A stretch of 64,000 nt of DNA from CAVWCQ01 sp963753545 (GTDB taxonomy: Bacteria; Chloroflexota; Anaerolineae; Aggregatilineales; Aggregatilineaceae). Position 1 is the stretch's first letter. Each line of letters begins with the position of its first letter. A model generated the notes under the pieces. It did no database searches. It was not told where the DNA came from and was given only the letters and a program-made list of their open reading frames with translations. Positions 35,065 to 43,655 of the stretch are shown piece by piece. The stretch covers positions 1 to 64,000 of the forward strand of contig CAVWCQ010000002.1 in assembly GCA_963753545.1 (NCBI GenBank). The letters are read 5' to 3'. The translations under genes were made by a program, and so were the position numbers.

Positions 35065-36015
35065 TCAGAGTCTCAAGCGGCGAATGCGAATTTTGCTCTC
35101 GTCGTAAAGACTATTGCTGCCCAGGATATCGGTAAGCTGGGTATCGCGCAAAGCCATTGAGCGGGGATAGTCGCCATTGAGTTCGTAGTACAGGCACATG
35201 GCGTCGTAATAAGATTCGTAGAGTTTTGCGCCGACCTGTGAGGCGTGCATCAGGGTGATGTTGTGCAAACGGCGCGCAGCCCGCTCATCGCCAAGCTGGT
35301 GCGTGAAAAGGGTTTGCCATGCCAGAAAAGAGACTAATGCCCGGAGATGGTGTTTAGCGCCCCGTGCCAGCGTTTCCCCCGACTGTGCATAGGGCAATCC
35401 CTCTTTTGGATGGTCAAGTCTATAACATACGTCGCTCAACATTTGATAAGTCCCAATCAGAAAGTGACTTGTTCTGGCCTCAGCCAACATTTGCAGCGCC
35501 AGTTGCAGCGCCAGATCGTAGCGGCTCATGACCATTTCCAGGTAATACGAACGGGAGATCATCAAACTGTAGATCTCATCATCGGAATCGAAATTAGCCC
35601 GCAAATAAACAATCGTCTCGCGGATCTGCGTTTCATAACCAATCGGATCAATGCGGATATAGGCGTCAAGCAGGGCGACGTTTACACGCGGAACCAAGGG
35701 GCAATTCTCGTAGATCGCTTTACGAGCTTCTACAGCAGACCGGACGCTGCGATCCAGAGCTGCTTTGAAGTCCTGTTTATGGAACAGATTGACGGCGACC
35801 TGCCAGTGTTCAAAAAACAGCGCCCACCATGGCTGATCCGTCTGCTGAGCAAGAGTTTGACCCCGTGCCAACAGCGTCAATGCTTGATCCGGGTCTATTT
35901 CCATGCAGGCGGTTGCTTGCTGATAGAATTGGGCAAGGCGCAAGACCTGTGTATCATTTGTCGCTCGGGCAGCAGCAACGGCTCCACTATACCAGGATTG
36001 AACCGGATCAGTCAT
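35065..36015 (-). CDS. Helical-repeat (TPR-like) protein downstream of htpG, likely frameshifted at its end
   Basis: 316 residues, all helical, with TPR-like helix pairs (ALTLLARGQTLAQQTDQPWWALFF, LALQLALQMLAEARTSHFLIG, GLPYAQSGETLARGAKHHLRAL). No signal peptide or membrane helix. I do not recognise a named family. ATG at 36015 overlaps the end of the htpG coding region by 8 bases, so it is translated with HtpG and may be a co-chaperone or client. The stop at 35065 seems premature: see fragment 34934-35059. An upstream TTG-type start at 36069 lies inside htpG and is unlikely. Confidence 0.72.
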   Translation of the reverse strand: MTDPVQSWYSGAVAAARATNDTQVLRLAQFYQQATACMEIDPDQALTLLARGQTLAQQTDQPWWALFFEHWQVAVNLFHKQDFKAALDRSVRSAVEARKAIYENCPLVPRVNVALLDAYIRIDPIGYETQIRETIVYLRANFDSDDEIYSLMISRSYYLEMVMSRYDLALQLALQMLAEARTSHFLIGTYQMLSDVCYRLDHPKEGLPYAQSGETLARGAKHHLRALVSFLAWQTLFTHQLGDERAARRLHNITLMHASQVGAKLYESYYDAMCLYYELNGDYPRSMALRDTQLTDILGSNSLYDESKIRIRRLRL

Positions 36016-36493
36016 TTGTCGACCTATTTTGAGAAGCCAAGGAACCGAGCGCCTGGACTGCCTCACCAAAGGCTTCTCTCACATCCGCAGGAGTCATGGT
36101 ACGGCCCGCGAACAGCCGCGCAAATTGATAGATAACGGTAAGGATAGCGCAACGAACAGCGTCGGGGGGCGGGGTTTCGACGAGTTGGCGCACCAACGGA
36201 CACGACACATTCAGGTACAACGTTCCGTGCAGTTCCTGCTCGGTCGTCACATCCATTCGTTTCATGTAATCGCCAATCAGCCCCGCCAACGGGCCAGGGA
36301 GCGTACCAGAATCGAGAGCGTTGCGTGTTTCGATGATAAACTCTGCGTCTTTCGGATACAGCATCAATGCGGCAACCTCTTCGGGCTTGAATGTGACCAC
36401 CCGTGCCCGAATATTTTGAGACTCATAATATTTGAGCAGCGCAATGTAAGGATCTGGCGGGACAGGCCGCATCAGTCGATTCGAAGTCACCAT
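36008..36493 (-). CDS. htpG: HtpG (Hsp90) C-terminal fragment
   Basis: 161 codons in a different frame from the gene at 36423-37865, overlapping its last 71 bases. It begins in the middle of a sentence: VTSNRLMRPVPPDPYIALLKYYE continues the Hsp90 middle domain, and DYMKRMDVTTEQELHGTLYLNVSCPLVRQLVE fits the dimerisation domain (NP.P.V..L motif area). Together with the N-terminal fragment it makes ~620 residues, the usual HtpG length. Removing one G in GATGGTGAC near 36483 would join the frames as VQMDVTSNRLM. Confidence 0.8.
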   Translation of the reverse strand: MVTSNRLMRPVPPDPYIALLKYYESQNIRARVVTFKPEEVAALMLYPKDAEFIIETRNALDSGTLPGPLAGLIGDYMKRMDVTTEQELHGTLYLNVSCPLVRQLVETPPPDAVRCAILTVIYQFARLFAGRTMTPADVREAFGEAVQALGSLASQNRSTND

Positions 36494-37865
36494 CCATCTG
36501 AACCAGGGCTACATCAGGCCGAAAATGGGCGTATTTTTCCAGGAAGGGAAGAACAAATGACCACGAGGCATCGATAACAGGCACGCCACGACTTTCGCCA
36601 AGTAACTGCTCTTGCAGCGAACCGAGTTCCCGGCTGATGTAATACAACGTATTGCCTGTTAATTGCAGATAATCGGGCAGATTAAGCTTGCCCCGCGATG
36701 TACGGAACGTAACAATATCCGCAACCTGCTCAAAGAATTCGTTATCGCGCACCGCCCAGCGCGTGATCAACGAGGCATGCCCATCGATAATCCGCCGCCA
36801 TGTATCTGGATCCGTCGCCGCAATGTGACGCAACGCGGCTAGAAGCTGCTGCTCAAGCGCCTGCTGCACGGATTGAAACAGCTCTTCTTGTTGGATTTCT
36901 TCACGGGATGCCGTTGGCTGCAAATCCGGGCAGTCGATCACGCCACGGACAAATCGCGCCCAGGGCGGCAGTAAATCCATCTGGCGTTCGCAGATGAACA
37001 TACGCCGGATGAATACATTCATATCGCCATATTCGTGCAGGGAAGCCACTGAAAGCGGCGGAATAAACAAGAATCCCTGCATGGGTATCGCGGCCTGATC
37101 ATGGCCGAGATCGATGGTATGGTCTTTCAGCGGGATAATTGCCAGCGGATTATCCATCTTGAAGATGCGAGCAATGTAATCACGAACTGCCACATCGTGA
37201 TTTATCGCTTCCCAAGGGGCCTGCATCAGGTTAACGGGTATTGTGTCGCCGTTAACATAGATTGGAACCGGCAAAAAATCGGCATACTGCTGGATTGTAT
37301 CCCTAAGCAGCGTCTCATTTAACAAGAAAGCAGCGCCGGGCTTGATCTGCAAATCAACCGTCGTGCCGATCTGGTCACGTTCACCTGCGGTCAGATCGTA
37401 GTGTACGTCGCCTGACGAATGCCATTGTAACGCCGGGCTGTTTTCCTTCATTGATTTTGTGGTCAGTGTCACTTCGGATGCGACCAGAAAGGCACTCAGA
37501 AAACCAAGCCCAAACTGTCCGATCAGCCTGGCTGCCTCATCCGGCGAAAGGATAGAGAGCTTTTCCGCCAGTTCACGGGTATAGCTGCGTCCAATGGTAG
37601 ATAGATAGTTTTTCACATCGTCCGCGGTCAAGCCAGAGCCATTATCGCTGATGTGCAGTATCCGTTTTTCTTGATCGATCCAGAGCTCAACGCGAGGTTT
37701 ATAGTTGGGCTCATTCCCCTCGACACTTCGCCGCACCGTACTGTCATGCGCATTTTGAAGCAGTTCACGGACAGCGACTTTTTTACTCGAATACAGGTTT
37801 TCGGCCAGAACCTTCAGCAAACCCGGCAGATAAATCTGGAATTGTTGGCTAGTGCTGTTTTCCAT
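36423..37865 (-). CDS. htpG: HtpG (Hsp90) chaperone, N-terminal and middle domains
   Basis: 480 codons. The GHKL ATPase domain is intact: RELLQNAHDSTVRR, DNGSGLTADDV, GQFGLGFLSAFLVA, followed by the middle domain (PIYVNGDTIPVN, GFLFIPP, RRMFICERQMDLLPPWARFVRGVIDCPDL). The last ~23 codons (after VQMDGDF) leave the family and come from a frameshift; the true C-terminus is in 36008-36493. ATG at 37865 has GAGGGG upstream. HtpG is an ATP-driven chaperone in the cytoplasm. Whether the break is real or a sequence error is discussed in the findings. Confidence 0.9.
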   Translation of the reverse strand: MENSTSQQFQIYLPGLLKVLAENLYSSKKVAVRELLQNAHDSTVRRSVEGNEPNYKPRVELWIDQEKRILHISDNGSGLTADDVKNYLSTIGRSYTRELAEKLSILSPDEAARLIGQFGLGFLSAFLVASEVTLTTKSMKENSPALQWHSSGDVHYDLTAGERDQIGTTVDLQIKPGAAFLLNETLLRDTIQQYADFLPVPIYVNGDTIPVNLMQAPWEAINHDVAVRDYIARIFKMDNPLAIIPLKDHTIDLGHDQAAIPMQGFLFIPPLSVASLHEYGDMNVFIRRMFICERQMDLLPPWARFVRGVIDCPDLQPTASREEIQQEELFQSVQQALEQQLLAALRHIAATDPDTWRRIIDGHASLITRWAVRDNEFFEQVADIVTFRTSRGKLNLPDYLQLTGNTLYYISRELGSLQEQLLGESRGVPVIDASWSFVLPFLEKYAHFRPDVALVQMDGDFESTDAACPARSLHCAAQIL

Positions 37866-38040
37866 CCGTTCCCCTCTCTGAGCGACCTGTTGGCACTGGC
37901 AATAATGGGATCACGTGCTCATTTTAGCATAATTCCTCGAACGGTCAGGCAACGTGAAGTGGGTGCTCGCCTCAGCCGCATCGATGAAACGATCAGTAGA
38001 ACGTGGCAGTTATTTGTGTAGCGATGAAAATCGGGTTTGG

Positions 38041-38535
38041 TCAGGCGACGAGGCGGCGAACTTCGTCTAGCAGGGTGGGCAGGGCGGCAAGCATGTCGTC
38101 GGAGAGCATTTCGCCATAGCCGAAGGATGTGCTGCTGACGGTGAGCAGGTAGGCTTCCGGGCAGGAACCGTATAACTGCTCCGCCGCAACAAGCAGCGCT
38201 GGAATCTGCATCTGATGCGTAAAGGCACACTCGGCAGAGGGATCGGGATCGATGCGTGTGCAGCATACCTCTCCGGTATGATCCCCAGCCGCCGCGTCAA
38301 TGAAGATGACACGGTCGTAGCGGCTGACCGGCTCGGCTAAGTCGATGGTCAGTTGGTGGACAGCCAACACATCAGCCGTGCCGCGCAGCAAGTTATTCAC
38401 CTGCTGCGCGGCCTCCCAACCCAGGCCATCATCCCCACGTAAGGGATTGCCGTAGCCGATAACGAGAGTGTTCTTATTTGATTGTTCCGGGGGAGGTCCC
38501 CCTAATACCCCTAAACCATTTTGGTTCTCAGTCAT
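38041..38535 (-). CDS. hoxW: Hydrogenase maturation protease (HoxW/HyaD family)
   Basis: 164 residues. LVIGYGNPLRGDDGLGWEAA is the family's N-terminal signature, with the nickel-sensing Asp; VIFIDAAAGDHTGEV and the HQM stretch (FTHQMQIPALL) supply the other metal residues. It removes the C-terminal peptide of HoxH after nickel insertion. It lies 38 bases after hoxH in the same direction. ATG at 38535 starts a 28-residue lead before the conserved part; frames further upstream run back into hoxH and are not needed. Confidence 0.88.
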   Translation of the reverse strand: MTENQNGLGVLGGPPPEQSNKNTLVIGYGNPLRGDDGLGWEAAQQVNNLLRGTADVLAVHQLTIDLAEPVSRYDRVIFIDAAAGDHTGEVCCTRIDPDPSAECAFTHQMQIPALLVAAEQLYGSCPEAYLLTVSSTSFGYGEMLSDDMLAALPTLLDEVRRLVA

Positions 38536-38573
38536 TGTGCAGCGACCGCCTCTTTCGGGGCGGAGAGACCTCG

Positions 38574-39995
38574 TTAGTTGTGCGCCGTGTCCAGCAGTTC
38601 GCCTTCGGGACCGCGCAGTTCGAGCAGCAACGGGATTTCGTTCTGGGCATGCGTCGAGCAGCTCAGGCACGGGTCGTAGCAGCGAATGACGGCTTCGACG
38701 CGGTTGAGCATGCCTTCTTCGATCTTCGTGCCCTTGATGAAGTGGCGCGCGACCTGCAAAACGCCCTTATTCATGGCCAGATTGTTGTGTCCCGTGGCGA
38801 TGATCAGATTCGCCCAGGTGATGAGGCCCTGCGCATCCACCTTGTAGTGATGGAACAGGATGCCGCGTGGCGCTTCGGTGACACCCACGCCTTCCGAGTT
38901 ATTCGGGGCGGCATAGGCGCGCACGTGCTTGTCGAGGATCGTTGGATCGCACAGGCGCTCTTCGATGCGCTCGATGCCGTACAGGATTTCGATGAGGCGC
39001 GCATAGTGATAGTAGAAGGAGCTAGTGACCGCTCCACGCTGCAAGCCCCGAAATTCTGACCATTCCTGGTCCGCCATCGGCGTGCCGCAGTGATCGATCA
39101 CATTCAGGCGGGCCAGCGGGCCGACGCGGTACAGGCCGCCGGGATAACCCATCGGCTTGTAGTACGGGAACTTGAGATAGGTGTACGGCTCAACCGCTTC
39201 TTCGATGAAGTCGGTGTAGTGGCGCGGATCGGCCCCATCCACCAGGATGTTGCCAGACGAGTCAATCACGCGCAGACGGCCCTTGTAGTGCGAGAAGCCG
39301 TTATCCGAGGCGATCAGGCCCATGAACAGCGACGGGAAGTTGGCGAAGGAGCGAATTTCTTCGCGGTAATTTTCCAGCGTGCCCTTGTACCAATCCAGAG
39401 TACGGCGGATGCGGGTAAGCGCATCGGGCAGCATGGACATAATGCGGTCACGCTTCTCTTCGGAAAGCGGTTCGTTCACGCCGCCAGGGACGACCCATGC
39501 CGGGTGAATGCGCTTTTCGCCAAGCATTTCAATGATGGTCTGACCAAACTGGCGCAGCGCAATGCCGTCTTTCACCAGATCGGGGTGCGTGTTCATGATG
39601 GTGAAGATGTTGCGCGTCACCGGGTCGGAGTCCATGCCGAGCAGGAAGTCTGGTGCCGACAGGTAGAAGAACGACAGGGCGTGCGACTGGATGATCTGGG
39701 AGAGATTCAGGATACGGCGCAGACTGTTGGCCGTTTCGGGAATGCTCACGCCCATGATTTCATCGCAGGCCTTCGCCGAGGCGAGCAGGTGGCTCACCGG
39801 GCAGATGCCGCAGATGCGGGCCATCAGGGATGGCATTTCGTAAAAGGGGCGGCCCTCGCAGAGCTTTTCGAAGCCCCGGAACTGGGTGACGTGGAAGTGC
39901 GCGTCGTCCACCATTCCGTGTTCGTCAAGCTGGATCGTAATCTTGGAGTGCCCCTCGATGCGGGTGACGGGATCGATCACAATTTGTCGAGACAT
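38574..39995 (-). CDS. hoxH: Bidirectional [NiFe] hydrogenase large subunit HoxH
   Basis: 473 residues. The four nickel-binding Cys are present in the two end motifs RICGICPVSH (about residues 61-70) and DPCLSCSTHA (near 448-457). The ~16 residues after the last His (A, QNEIPLLLELRGPEGELL...) form the tail cut off by the maturation protease. Together with HoxY it makes the catalytic module that splits or forms H2, linked to NAD+ by HoxEFU (group 3d). It lies 12 bases after hoxY. The tail here is longer than the usual few residues, since it runs DTAHN to the stop. Confidence 0.95.
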   Translation of the reverse strand: MSRQIVIDPVTRIEGHSKITIQLDEHGMVDDAHFHVTQFRGFEKLCEGRPFYEMPSLMARICGICPVSHLLASAKACDEIMGVSIPETANSLRRILNLSQIIQSHALSFFYLSAPDFLLGMDSDPVTRNIFTIMNTHPDLVKDGIALRQFGQTIIEMLGEKRIHPAWVVPGGVNEPLSEEKRDRIMSMLPDALTRIRRTLDWYKGTLENYREEIRSFANFPSLFMGLIASDNGFSHYKGRLRVIDSSGNILVDGADPRHYTDFIEEAVEPYTYLKFPYYKPMGYPGGLYRVGPLARLNVIDHCGTPMADQEWSEFRGLQRGAVTSSFYYHYARLIEILYGIERIEERLCDPTILDKHVRAYAAPNNSEGVGVTEAPRGILFHHYKVDAQGLITWANLIIATGHNNLAMNKGVLQVARHFIKGTKIEEGMLNRVEAVIRCYDPCLSCSTHAQNEIPLLLELRGPEGELLDTAHN

Positions 39996-40007
39996 GCTGT
40001 AGTTCTC

Positions 40008-40544
40008 CTATGCACCGAATCGAGTGCGGGCGCTCAGGTCGGGCTTGCGCCCTTCCAATAGTTCAGTGAGCAGATAAAAAATCGTATCCGCGGAGGGAGG
40101 GCAGCCCGGTACAAACACGTCAACGGGAACAACCTCATGGACGGGACGCACGCGCGCCAGCAGGGGCGGGATCACCTGGTTCGGAATTTGCGGATTCAGC
40201 CCGGCATTTTCGATATAGGCGCGGTTCAAGACGGCGGTGCGGCCAAAGCGGGTGCGCATCGACGGCACATTGCCTGTCACGGCGCAGTCGCCCAGTGTCA
40301 CCAGAATCTTGGTGTGCGCGCGGATCTTCTTGATTTTTTCGAGGTCTTCTTCGCTGCTGATGGCCCCTTCGACCAGGGTTACGTCAACCATGTCGGGGAA
40401 CACTTTGTTGTCGACCAGCGGGCTGTAGACCACATCCACTTTTTCGGCCAGGGCGATGATCCGCTCGTCAATGTCCAGGAAGGACATGTGGCAGCCTGAA
40501 CAGCCATCCAGCCAGACGGTTGCAAACTTGATTTTATCGGTCAT
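40008..40544 (-). CDS. hoxY: Bidirectional hydrogenase small subunit HoxY
   Basis: 178 residues, with the proximal [4Fe-4S] ligands C15-x-x-C18 in WLDGCSGCHMSF, Cys in TLGDCAVTGN and Cys in VPGCPPSAD. No signal peptide, so the enzyme is cytoplasmic. It passes electrons between the HoxH active site and the HoxU clusters. Two bases separate it from the hoxU stop. Confidence 0.95.
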   Translation of the reverse strand: MTDKIKFATVWLDGCSGCHMSFLDIDERIIALAEKVDVVYSPLVDNKVFPDMVDVTLVEGAISSEEDLEKIKKIRAHTKILVTLGDCAVTGNVPSMRTRFGRTAVLNRAYIENAGLNPQIPNQVIPPLLARVRPVHEVVPVDVFVPGCPPSADTIFYLLTELLEGRKPDLSARTRFGA

Positions 40545-40546
40545 GG

Positions 40547-41266
40547 TTACTTACGTCCCCCACGCATCAGGGTCAGGTACGGCAGGAACTTCGAACGCTT
40601 CGCCATTTCTCTGACCGACTTGCCTTTTTCTGAGAGTGCCCCGGTTGGGCAGACATGGACGCACTTGCCGCAGCTTGTGCAGGTTTCCGATTTGCCCCAG
40701 TTCTGGTTGAGGTCGGTGACCACGCGGGAATTGATACCACGCGCCATCACGTCCCAAACATGCGCGCCTTCGATTTCGTCGCAGACGCGGACGCAGCGGG
40801 TGCACATGATGCAGCGGTTGTGGTCAGCCACAAAACGATCATGGGTGGCGTCAACCGGGTGCTTGGAATAGAGATAGGGCACGCGGACATGATCCATGCC
40901 CAGTTTTTGGGCGGCGGTTTGCAGTTCGCAGTGGCCGTTCGAGACGCACACGGCGCAGATGTGATTGCCTTCAGCAAAGAGCAGTTCCAGGATCATGCGG
41001 CGGTGCTTGTCTAACCGCTCGGAATGGGTGGTGACTTCCATGCCTTCTTCAACCTGCGTCACGCAAGCTGGGAGCAGGCGGCGATTTCCCTTCACTTCCA
41101 CCAGGCACAGGCGGCAGGCCCCAACGGGATGCAGCCCTTCCAGATGGCAGAGGGTCGGGATTTCGATACCGTTTTCGCGGGCAACCTGCAAAATGGTTTC
41201 GTCTTCACGCGCGCCGATATCGATCCCATCAATTTTGAGTGTCTTGATGCGGACAGACGATTTCAT
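40547..41266 (-). CDS. hoxU: Diaphorase small subunit HoxU
   Basis: 239 residues, related to the N-terminal part of NuoG. Domains in order: a [2Fe-2S] ferredoxin (CHLEGLHPVGACRLCLVEV...LLPAC), a His/Cys [4Fe-4S] motif (HICAVCVSNGHCELQ), and a two-cluster ferredoxin region (CIMCTRCVRVCDEIEG, CTSCGKCVHVCPTGAL). It wires HoxF to HoxY. It overlaps hoxF by 4 bases. Confidence 0.94.
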   Translation of the reverse strand: MKSSVRIKTLKIDGIDIGAREDETILQVARENGIEIPTLCHLEGLHPVGACRLCLVEVKGNRRLLPACVTQVEEGMEVTTHSERLDKHRRMILELLFAEGNHICAVCVSNGHCELQTAAQKLGMDHVRVPYLYSKHPVDATHDRFVADHNRCIMCTRCVRVCDEIEGAHVWDVMARGINSRVVTDLNQNWGKSETCTSCGKCVHVCPTGALSEKGKSVREMAKRSKFLPYLTLMRGGRK

Positions 41267-42873
41267 TGATCCTCCTCGGCCTTCAGGAGCGCCAGGTATT
41301 CATTACGGAAGTAGTTCAGGGTGCTGATAATCGGGTTGGGCGCGGATTGGCCGAGTCCGCACAGACTGGTTTCTCTCACCAGCGCGCAGAGGTCTTCCAA
41401 CAGGGTGATGTCGGCGGGTGTTCCTTCGCCTTCAACGATCTTTTCGAGCAGGCCGTGCATCTGAGCCGTACCGACGCGGCACGGAACACACTTGCCGCAG
41501 GACTCGCTCATGCAGAATTCCATGAAGTATTTCGCCACGTCCACCATGTTCGAGGTGTCGTCGATGACGATCATACCGCCGGAGCCCATGATCGAGCCGA
41601 CACGGTTGAGCGACTCGTAATCGACAGGCATATCCAGGAATTGTTCGGGGATGCAGCCGCCTGTCGGGCCGCCCGTCTGGACCGCCTTAAATTTCTTGCC
41701 GTCGGGAATGCCGCCGCCGATTTCAAAGACAATCTCGCCCAGGGTGATGCCCATCGGCACTTCGATCAGGCCGGTGTTGGTGATCTGCCCGGCAAGCGCG
41801 AAGACTTTCGTCCCCTTGCTTTTTTCTGTGCCAATGCGCGAGAACCAGTCGGCTCCATTGCGGATAATCGGGGCGACGTTGGCGTAGGTTTCCACGTTGT
41901 TGATGAGGGTCGGGTATGCCCACAGGCCGTGTTCCGCCGGATAGGGCGGGCGAGGACGGGGATTACCGCGCTTGCCTTCAACCGATTCCATGAGGGCGGT
42001 TTCTTCGCCGCAGACAAACGCGCCAGCACCCAGCCGGATATCAATGTTAAAGCTGAAGGGCGTGCCGCAAATATTGTGGCCGAGCAGGCCCATCTTCTGC
42101 GCCTGCTTGATGGCATTTTTCATGCGCTTGACCGCCAGCGGATATTCGGCGCGGACGTAGACATAACCCTGCGTTGCGCCCACCGCATAACCGGCAATGA
42201 TCATGCCTTCGAGCACGCGGTGCGGATCGCTTTCCAGCACACTGCGGTCCATAAACGCGCCGGGGTCGCCTTCGTCGGCGTTGCAGATGACATACTTAAT
42301 ATCGCCGGACGCCTTGGCTACCGTCGTCCACTTCAGGCCAGAGGGATATCCCGCGCCGCCGCGACCCCGCAGGCCACTTTTCATGACCTGTTCGATCACT
42401 TCCTGGGGCGACATGGTGGTGAGCGCCTTGAGCGTGGCTACGTAGCCATCGCAGGCAATATAATCTTCGATGCGGTCCGGGTCGATATGTCCAGAGTTTT
42501 CCAGGACGATCTTCTGTTGGCGCTCGAAGAATGGCTGGGTCATCGAGATTTCCAGGCGAGGCAGCTCTTTCTTCTCTTCGACGCTCGCGATAATTTCCGG
42601 GGCGTCCTCTGCCGAGACCTGGGCGAACATTCTGCCCTCTTCCTCGTGCGTCACCAGCGGGCCAGCCGAGCAGAGGCCCATGCAGCCAACGCCTTTGACA
42701 TGAACCTTTTTGTCCAGGCCGCGCGCTTTGACCTCGGCAGCGAGAGCGTCCTTTACCTGATCGCTGTGCGATGACAAACATCCGGCAGCGACGCAGACAC
42801 AGACATGATGCTCATACTGCTGTTCGGCCTCTTGTTCGGCGATTGCGATCTGTTGGAGTTCTTCTTGCATCAT
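41263..42873 (-). CDS. hoxF: NAD-binding diaphorase subunit HoxF
   Basis: 536 residues. A short thioredoxin-like [2Fe-2S] domain (about 20-100: VCVCVAAGCLSS, GVGCMGLCSAGP) precedes the NuoF-like core with the FMN/NAD glycine motif SGLRGRGGAGYPSGLKW, NADEGDPGAFMDRS, and the [4Fe-4S] site ESCGKCVPCRVGT...SLCGLGQ. It oxidises or reduces NAD(H). It overlaps hoxE and hoxU by 4 bases each, showing tight coupling. Confidence 0.95.
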   Translation of the reverse strand: MMQEELQQIAIAEQEAEQQYEHHVCVCVAAGCLSSHSDQVKDALAAEVKARGLDKKVHVKGVGCMGLCSAGPLVTHEEEGRMFAQVSAEDAPEIIASVEEKKELPRLEISMTQPFFERQQKIVLENSGHIDPDRIEDYIACDGYVATLKALTTMSPQEVIEQVMKSGLRGRGGAGYPSGLKWTTVAKASGDIKYVICNADEGDPGAFMDRSVLESDPHRVLEGMIIAGYAVGATQGYVYVRAEYPLAVKRMKNAIKQAQKMGLLGHNICGTPFSFNIDIRLGAGAFVCGEETALMESVEGKRGNPRPRPPYPAEHGLWAYPTLINNVETYANVAPIIRNGADWFSRIGTEKSKGTKVFALAGQITNTGLIEVPMGITLGEIVFEIGGGIPDGKKFKAVQTGGPTGGCIPEQFLDMPVDYESLNRVGSIMGSGGMIVIDDTSNMVDVAKYFMEFCMSESCGKCVPCRVGTAQMHGLLEKIVEGEGTPADITLLEDLCALVRETSLCGLGQSAPNPIISTLNYFRNEYLALLKAEEDQ

Positions 42874-43370
42874 GATTGAGTTAACTCCCGCAAGTGCTGA
42901 ATAACATCACCGGCAGACAACTTTCCACCCACTTCTCCATCAAAAACCGCAGCCGGAGCCAAGCCGCACGATCCCAGGCAGCGCGCCGTCAACAGCGAAA
43001 TTTCGTTGTCTTCCGTCGTCTGACCGGGCTTGATGCTGAATTCCTGCTCGATAGCTTTCAAGATAGCAGGAACACCTTTGATGTAGCACGCGGTTCCCGT
43101 GCAAACAACACAGGTATGGTTGCCTTGCGGCTTCAAATTGAAGTAATGATAAAACGTTGCAACACCGTACACCCGGCTGAATGGTACCCGGAGCGCGCGT
43201 GCAACATATTCCAGCGCCTCATCGCTCAGGAAACCGAACAATTCCTGAACGGTGTGCAGTGCTTCGATGAGAATATCGGGACGATGCCCATAGCGGCGCA
43301 TCGTGGCGTCCACCAACTTCCAACGCTTATCGTCGGAAGGGGGAGCAATTTTACCGAGTTCCGTATCCAT
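42870..43370 (-). CDS. hoxE: NuoE-like diaphorase subunit HoxE
   Basis: 166 residues. A NuoE-type [2Fe-2S] protein: helical lead, FSRVYGVATFYHYFNLKPQG, then C-x4-C in VCTGTACYIKG and C-x3-C in ARCLGSCGLAP. First gene of the hox operon; AAGGGA lies 9 bases before ATG 43370. Its presence marks the five-subunit HoxEFUYH form known from cyanobacteria and some Chloroflexota. Confidence 0.94.
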   Translation of the reverse strand: MDTELGKIAPPSDDKRWKLVDATMRRYGHRPDILIEALHTVQELFGFLSDEALEYVARALRVPFSRVYGVATFYHYFNLKPQGNHTCVVCTGTACYIKGVPAILKAIEQEFSIKPGQTTEDNEISLLTARCLGSCGLAPAAVFDGEVGGKLSAGDVIQHLRELTQS

Positions 43371-43511
43371 CTGTATTGGTCCCTTTCGAAATAGACAAAC
43401 GGCAGGATGCGATGAACGAGTCCGGTGATACCAGCACAGTTCGGGTTCCTGCTGGTGAATTATTATCCTGCGCTGTCAAAAAAGGGTGCATATCATTCAA
43501 CACCCATAACA

Positions 43512-43527
43512 TGTGATAGCCTTCACA
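43512..43527 (-). promoter_or_regulatory. CRP-family binding site upstream of hox
   Basis: A perfect TGTGA-N6-TCACA palindrome (43512-43516 and 43523-43527), the consensus of CRP-type activators. A GATAAT -10 candidate on the minus strand lies at 43463-43468 with a poor -35 (TGCACC), placing the palindrome about 61 bases before the expected start, the usual class I activator position. hoxE begins 142 bases downstream. Confidence 0.6.
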
Positions 43528-43581
43528 AAACGGCGAAAAATGGGGGTTTGGCGGTTGTGCATTCATACCAAATAGTGGAGC

Positions 43582-43623
43582 AGATCGAGCGCTCAAAGGC
43601 CGATCAGCCAAAGCGCTCGATCT
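43582..43623. repeat. Long inverted repeat between hox promoter and membrane protein gene
   Basis: Perfect 12-base arms AGATCGAGCGCT (43582-43593) and AGCGCTCGATCT (43612-43623) around an 18-base centre that has a further GGC/GCC pairing. It may be the terminator of the membrane protein gene (no good T-run) or a regulator site. Confidence 0.55.
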
Positions 43624-43655
43624 AAATGTCAAACTGATTTTTTGGGGAGGAGAGA

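Noticed and set aside
37890..37921. CIRCE-like inverted repeat before htpG
   Set aside because: Only half of each arm fits TTAGCACTC and the spacing is 16 instead of 9, so an HrcA site is not supported.
39090..40061. 323-codon open frame on the plus strand
   Set aside because: Antisense to hoxH and the end of hoxY; no family features.
41266..42774. Long open frame (about 500 codons) on the plus strand
   Set aside because: It is exactly antisense to hoxF, has no ribosome site, and its product has the composition of a reverse-complement shadow.
43351..43632. 93-codon open frame on the minus strand
   Set aside because: It covers the hox promoter region, the CRP-type palindrome and part of the inverted repeat, and the product shows no fold-like pattern.
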